This document shows positions 49,469 to 52,363 of a stretch of 52,363 bases of DNA, one piece after another. Positions within the stretch are counted from its first letter, which is position 1; every line of letters starts with the position of its first letter. The position numbers were made by a program, and so were the translations under genes. Origin of the DNA: Wenjunlia vitaminophila DSM 41686 (GTDB taxonomy: Bacteria; Actinomycetota; Actinomycetes; Streptomycetales; Streptomycetaceae); assembly GCF_000380165.1 (NCBI RefSeq), contig NZ_KB904675.1:1-52363 (forward strand), written 5' to 3'. The notes under the pieces are model-generated. The model saw only the letters and a program-made list of their open reading frames with translations. It had not been told where the DNA came from and did no database searches.

Positions 49469-50122
49469 TCAGCGCGGCCGGGCAGCCGCGGCGTCCCGGC
49501 CGCAGGCGTAGGCCAGCGCGCCGATCAACTCCTCCGCCTCGGGCAGCCAGCGGTTGGCCGGGGTCGGCGGACGGGCCCAGAGCGTCGGGCCCAGGGCGCC
49601 GACCCGCGACGGGGGCGCGACCACGTGGTCACGCTCCCCACGGCCAACGAGGTCAAGTGACCTCGGCGACCAGCCGAGCTGCCGCACCAGCGTCGGGACG
49701 CGGGCGGCCGAACCCGCGAGGACGAAGAACTGCATGCGGCGGCCCGGGGCGCAGGCCACCGGGCCGAGCCGGACCTCGGTGCGCTCCATCCTGGCCAGGG
49801 CGAGGCAACCCGCCGGCTCGGGCACGTCGATCACGTCGAAGGTCCGCCCGGTGGGCAGCAGGATCGAGGCCAGGGGCGTCTGCGACCACATCCGCCGCAC
49901 CGCCGTGGGGCTGCTGCTCGCCTGTTGCGCCCAGTCGGGCTGTAGCGGGTGCGCCCCCGGCGCGGGGCAGTGCGGCGTGCCACACGAGCACTGCGTGTCG
50001 CCGGCGTCCTCCACCAGCCAGGCTCCCGAGCACACGTCCCAGTGACGTTCCCGGGCGTACCGCATCGCCGACTCCAGCAGCGGACCGTCCAGTTGGGCTC
50101 CCATGGTGTCGTCCACACTCAC
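49469..50122 (-). CDS. Prim-pol (bifunctional DNA primase/polymerase N-terminal) domain protein
   Basis: The product has 217 residues from a GTG after GGAAAGG; an ATG lies 18 bases downstream. The prim-pol features are the cysteine-rich insertion CSCGTPHCPAPGAHPLQPDW, TGRTFDVIDVPEPAG with two aspartates at metal-binding positions, and HVVAPPSRVG. No helicase or primase C-terminal domain is attached. Short stand-alone versions are widespread in Streptomyces chromosomes; their role is not known to me. Confidence 0.82.
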   Translation of the reverse strand: MSVDDTMGAQLDGPLLESAMRYARERHWDVCSGAWLVEDAGDTQCSCGTPHCPAPGAHPLQPDWAQQASSSPTAVRRMWSQTPLASILLPTGRTFDVIDVPEPAGCLALARMERTEVRLGPVACAPGRRMQFFVLAGSAARVPTLVRQLGWSPRSLDLVGRGERDHVVAPPSRVGALGPTLWARPPTPANRWLPEAEELIGALAYACGRDAAAARPR

Positions 50123-50548
50123 TCAACTGCCTTTCCCCAGAGGGGTTACGGCTCGAAGTCGCCAACCTCGGTGCGCGCACGCAGGGCGCACCGATGCACC
50201 ACTGGGGGCGCGCAGGAGGAAGGCAGTCCGGTTCCGGGTAGTCCGCTGGTGGTGTCCTCTGTGGGGCGTACCGCGACATCCCAGGAAATGTGGTGAATTC
50301 GCGCCGAAGTGTGTGGGCAGGATTCCGCCAGGACCGACGCCGTGCGACCGACCCGGCCACGGTGAGGGCCACGGGGGCGTCGAACGGCGGCGCCGGGCAA
50401 CGGCGGTGCCGTGACGTGGCGGTCGCCTCCCGGGGAGCGCCATCAGCGGCAGGAGAACCACACGGGTGAGCCCGGAGCCGGGCTCACGGTCAGCAGGGCA
50501 CCGGGGACACCGTCACCAGCACAGGGCCCTACACACGAAGGAGGGGCC
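50123..50548. other. 426-base divergent intergenic region
   Basis: It lies between the prim-pol and HTH/TPR genes. Around 50289-50325 it is AT-richer (GTGGTGAATTCGCGCC), compatible with a promoter. The right end supplies AAGGAGGGG before the regulator start. No repeat, RNA gene or convincing small frame was seen. Confidence 0.5.
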
Positions 50549-51931
50549 ATGGCCGCTCGACCGTTGGTCGCACGACAGCCGAACGAACGGCTACAGGCAC
50601 TGATCCAGGAGGCCGGCTGCTCGAACGCCGGACTGGCGCGCAGGGTGAACATGTGCGGGACCGAACACGGCCTGGACCTGCGCTACGACAAGACCTCCGT
50701 CGCCCGCTGGCTCCGGGGCCAGCAGCCCAGGGGGCGGGCGCCGGCCATAATCGCCGAGGCGCTGGGGCGGAAGCTGGGCCGTGCGGTCACCCTCGACGAG
50801 ATCGGCATGGCCGACGGCAAGAACCTCGCCTCCGGGGTGGGGCTCCAGTTCGCCCCCACGATCTCCGGAGCCGTGGAACAGGCATGCGAGCTGTGGCGCA
50901 GCGACGTGGGACGGCGGGACTTCCTCACCGGCTCGTCGGTGGCCGCCTCCGCGCTGGTCGAGCCGAGCCGGGACTGGCTGATCACCGGACCCGACCCGCA
51001 CGTGGGGCGGACCGCCGGCCCCCGGGTGGGGCGGGCGGACGTGGCAGCGGTGCGCGCGACCACTCAGGCGCTGGTGGAGCTCGACCACCGTTTCGGCAGC
51101 GGTCACATCAGGCCGGTCCTGGTGCACTACCTCAACAGCGTGGTCTCCGGGCTGCTCGGCGGCTCCTACACCGAGGCGACCGGGCGGCAGCTCTTCGCGG
51201 CGGTGTCCCGACTGACCGAGCTGGCCGGCTACATGGCCGTGGACACCGGGCAGCCCGGCCTGGCCCAGCGCTACTACATCCAGGCGCTGCGGCTCGCCCA
51301 GGCGGCGGGGGACCGCGCCTACGGCGGCTACGTGCTGGCGGCCGGCATGAGCCACCTGGCCGCGCAGCTCGGCAACCCCAGGGAGATCACCCAGCTCGCC
51401 CGCGCGGCCCAGGAAGGCGCCCGTGGCCAGGTCACCCCCACCACCCAGGCGATGTTCTTCGCCGCCGAGGCGCGCGGCCACGCCCAACTCGGTGACGCCA
51501 GGGCCTGCCAGCTCAACGCCAGCAGGGCCATGGAGGCCATGGAGCGCCGTCGGCCGGACGACGACCCCGACTGGATCGCTCACTTCGACCAGGCCTACCT
51601 CGCGGACGAACTGGCCCACTGCCACCGCGACCTGGGTCAGCCCGGCCCCGCCCAGCGGTACGCGCAGGAAGCACTGGCCGGACACCCCGAGGAGCGGGTG
51701 CGGCGGCGAGCGGTTGACCTGCTGCTGCTGGCGTCAGCCCAGGTACAGCAGCGCGAGGTGGAACAGGCCTGCGCCACGGCCGACCAGGGGGTGCGGCTGT
51801 TGACGGCGCTGCGGTCCAACCGGGGTGCCGAGTACCTGGACGACTTCCGGCGGCGCCTCGAGCCGTTCCGCGAGGAGACGGTGGTGCGGGAGTTCAGCGC
51901 GCGTCTGGTTGAGGAGGAGATGGCCGCATAG
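50549..51931 (+). CDS. HTH/TPR regulator, conserved Streptomyces type
   Basis: The product has 460 residues from an ATG after AAGGAGGGG. Residues 10-90 form an XRE-like DNA-binding region (LQALIQEAGCSNAGLARRVN, YDKTSVARWLRGQQPRGRAP). An RRDFLTGSSVAASAL segment near 130 and TPR-like helices follow (LAQRYYIQALRLAQAAGDRA, ACQLNASRAMEAMER). I recall a nearly identical protein in many Streptomyces and consider it core. It is a paralogue of the regulator at 33533. Targets unknown; relatives affect development and antibiotic production. Confidence 0.9.
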   Translation: MAARPLVARQPNERLQALIQEAGCSNAGLARRVNMCGTEHGLDLRYDKTSVARWLRGQQPRGRAPAIIAEALGRKLGRAVTLDEIGMADGKNLASGVGLQFAPTISGAVEQACELWRSDVGRRDFLTGSSVAASALVEPSRDWLITGPDPHVGRTAGPRVGRADVAAVRATTQALVELDHRFGSGHIRPVLVHYLNSVVSGLLGGSYTEATGRQLFAAVSRLTELAGYMAVDTGQPGLAQRYYIQALRLAQAAGDRAYGGYVLAAGMSHLAAQLGNPREITQLARAAQEGARGQVTPTTQAMFFAAEARGHAQLGDARACQLNASRAMEAMERRRPDDDPDWIAHFDQAYLADELAHCHRDLGQPGPAQRYAQEALAGHPEERVRRRAVDLLLLASAQVQQREVEQACATADQGVRLLTALRSNRGAEYLDDFRRRLEPFREETVVREFSARLVEEEMAA

Positions 51932-52130
51932 TTGTCCGCTGGCTGATTGTGGCTGTGACGGCGACCACGCGGCATAGCGGACTTCTGCCGGGCTAGTCGG
52001 ACGATTCGCGGGCCGAGGGTGTCACCGTCCTCGCCGCCCTTCCGTGAGCACGTGGTCGATCGCGAAGCGGAACCGGTAGCGTGACCCGACGGTTGGCAGT
52101 CCACAGCAGAGCCATGAAGCGGGAGTTCCG

Positions 52131-52363
52131 GTGACGTACGGCGGACGGGGAGACGAAACGGGGGGACCGAGAGGCCGGCGTCGGGCGAACTCCGGCGAGC
52201 TGACACCGGACGACCTGTTCCGTCCGCAGCAGCCGCAGGCCCCGGGTGGTTACGGCTATCCGCCTCCGGCTCCGCCGCCGCAGCCGCATGCTCAGGCGCC
52301 GGGTGGCTACGGTTATCCGCCTGCGGCTCCTCCGCAGCAGCCGCAGGCCCCCGGTGGTTACGG
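52131..52363 (+). CDS. Repeat-rich protein, C-terminus cut by window edge
   Basis: It starts at a GTG after GGGAG. The first 77 residues are visible: a basic head (PRGRRRANSGELTPDDLF) followed by imperfect repeats of QAPGGYGYPP with Pro/Gln spacers. The repeats are present at DNA level (GGTGGTTACGG or GGTGGCTACGG three times). Such heads often precede membrane or secreted domains in Streptomyces proteins. Product not identifiable from this part. Confidence 0.7.
   Translation, partial: MTYGGRGDETGGPRGRRRANSGELTPDDLFRPQQPQAPGGYGYPPPAPPPQPHAQAPGGYGYPPAAPPQQPQAPGGY

Overview
The window is about 52 kb of very high-G+C actinobacterial DNA. Gene content and order point to the family Streptomycetaceae: cold-shock gene, mqnD-mqnB, DUF2771 lipoprotein, MFS permease, DUF3027, a sacsin-like ATPase, and further right serC, a citrate synthase, pdxH, a SIS protein and a DmdR1-type iron repressor. 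From memory this resembles the order around SCO4325-SCO4441 of Streptomyces coelicolor. I could not run a search, so genus and species stay open. GTG starts, 4-base ATGA/GTGA overlaps and strong GGAGG ribosome binding sites fit that group.

Layout. (1) 1-2.0 kb is an accessory segment of visibly lower G+C. It holds three small leftward genes and a divergent HTH regulator-Nudix pair, like the regulatory edge of an integrative element. It abuts a broken Uma2-family gene. (2) 2.5-9 kb holds a helicase-C-terminal-domain protein, a HAAS-like membrane protein and a large WD40 protein. (3) 9-13.2 kb is a leftward siderophore-iron ABC operon (permease, permease, ATPase, lipoprotein) behind a DmdR/DtxR-type iron box. 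(4) 13.3-18.6 kb has a HAD phosphatase, a cold-shock protein and the leftward mqnD-mqnB-DUF2771-MFS cluster (late menaquinone pathway via futalosine). (5) 19-26.2 kb has DUF3027, a 1057-residue sacsin-like GHKL protein, a P-type ATPase and DUF2530. (6) 26.4-31.4 kb has a MarR-MFS-esterase cluster, thpR with a 28-residue membrane peptide, and an aldo/keto reductase.

(7) 31.6-36 kb is a second, partly lower-G+C accessory stretch: membrane protein, unknown gene, HTH/TPR regulator followed by a Nudix gene, divergent RsbW-like ATP-binding protein, another Nudix gene. (8) 36-46.1 kb is mostly metabolic: SGNH hydrolase, secreted propeller protein, serC, Ser/Thr kinase, a fused FAD/Fe-S oxidoreductase, citrate synthase, pdxH. 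(9) 46.3-52.4 kb has a SIS protein, the iron repressor, an alpha/beta-hydrolase lacking its nucleophile serine, a prim-pol domain protein, an HTH/TPR regulator and the start of a repeat-rich protein.

The clearest functional link is internal. The repressor gene at 47446 encodes every DtxR metal ligand, and its probable operator lies in front of the iron-uptake operon 34 kb away. The best leads for undescribed biology are the DUF3027/sacsin-like pair, the serine-less hydrolase with its dense promoter repeats, the repeated HTH-Nudix pairing, and several tiny translationally coupled membrane peptides. No rRNA, tRNA, CRISPR array or transposase was seen.
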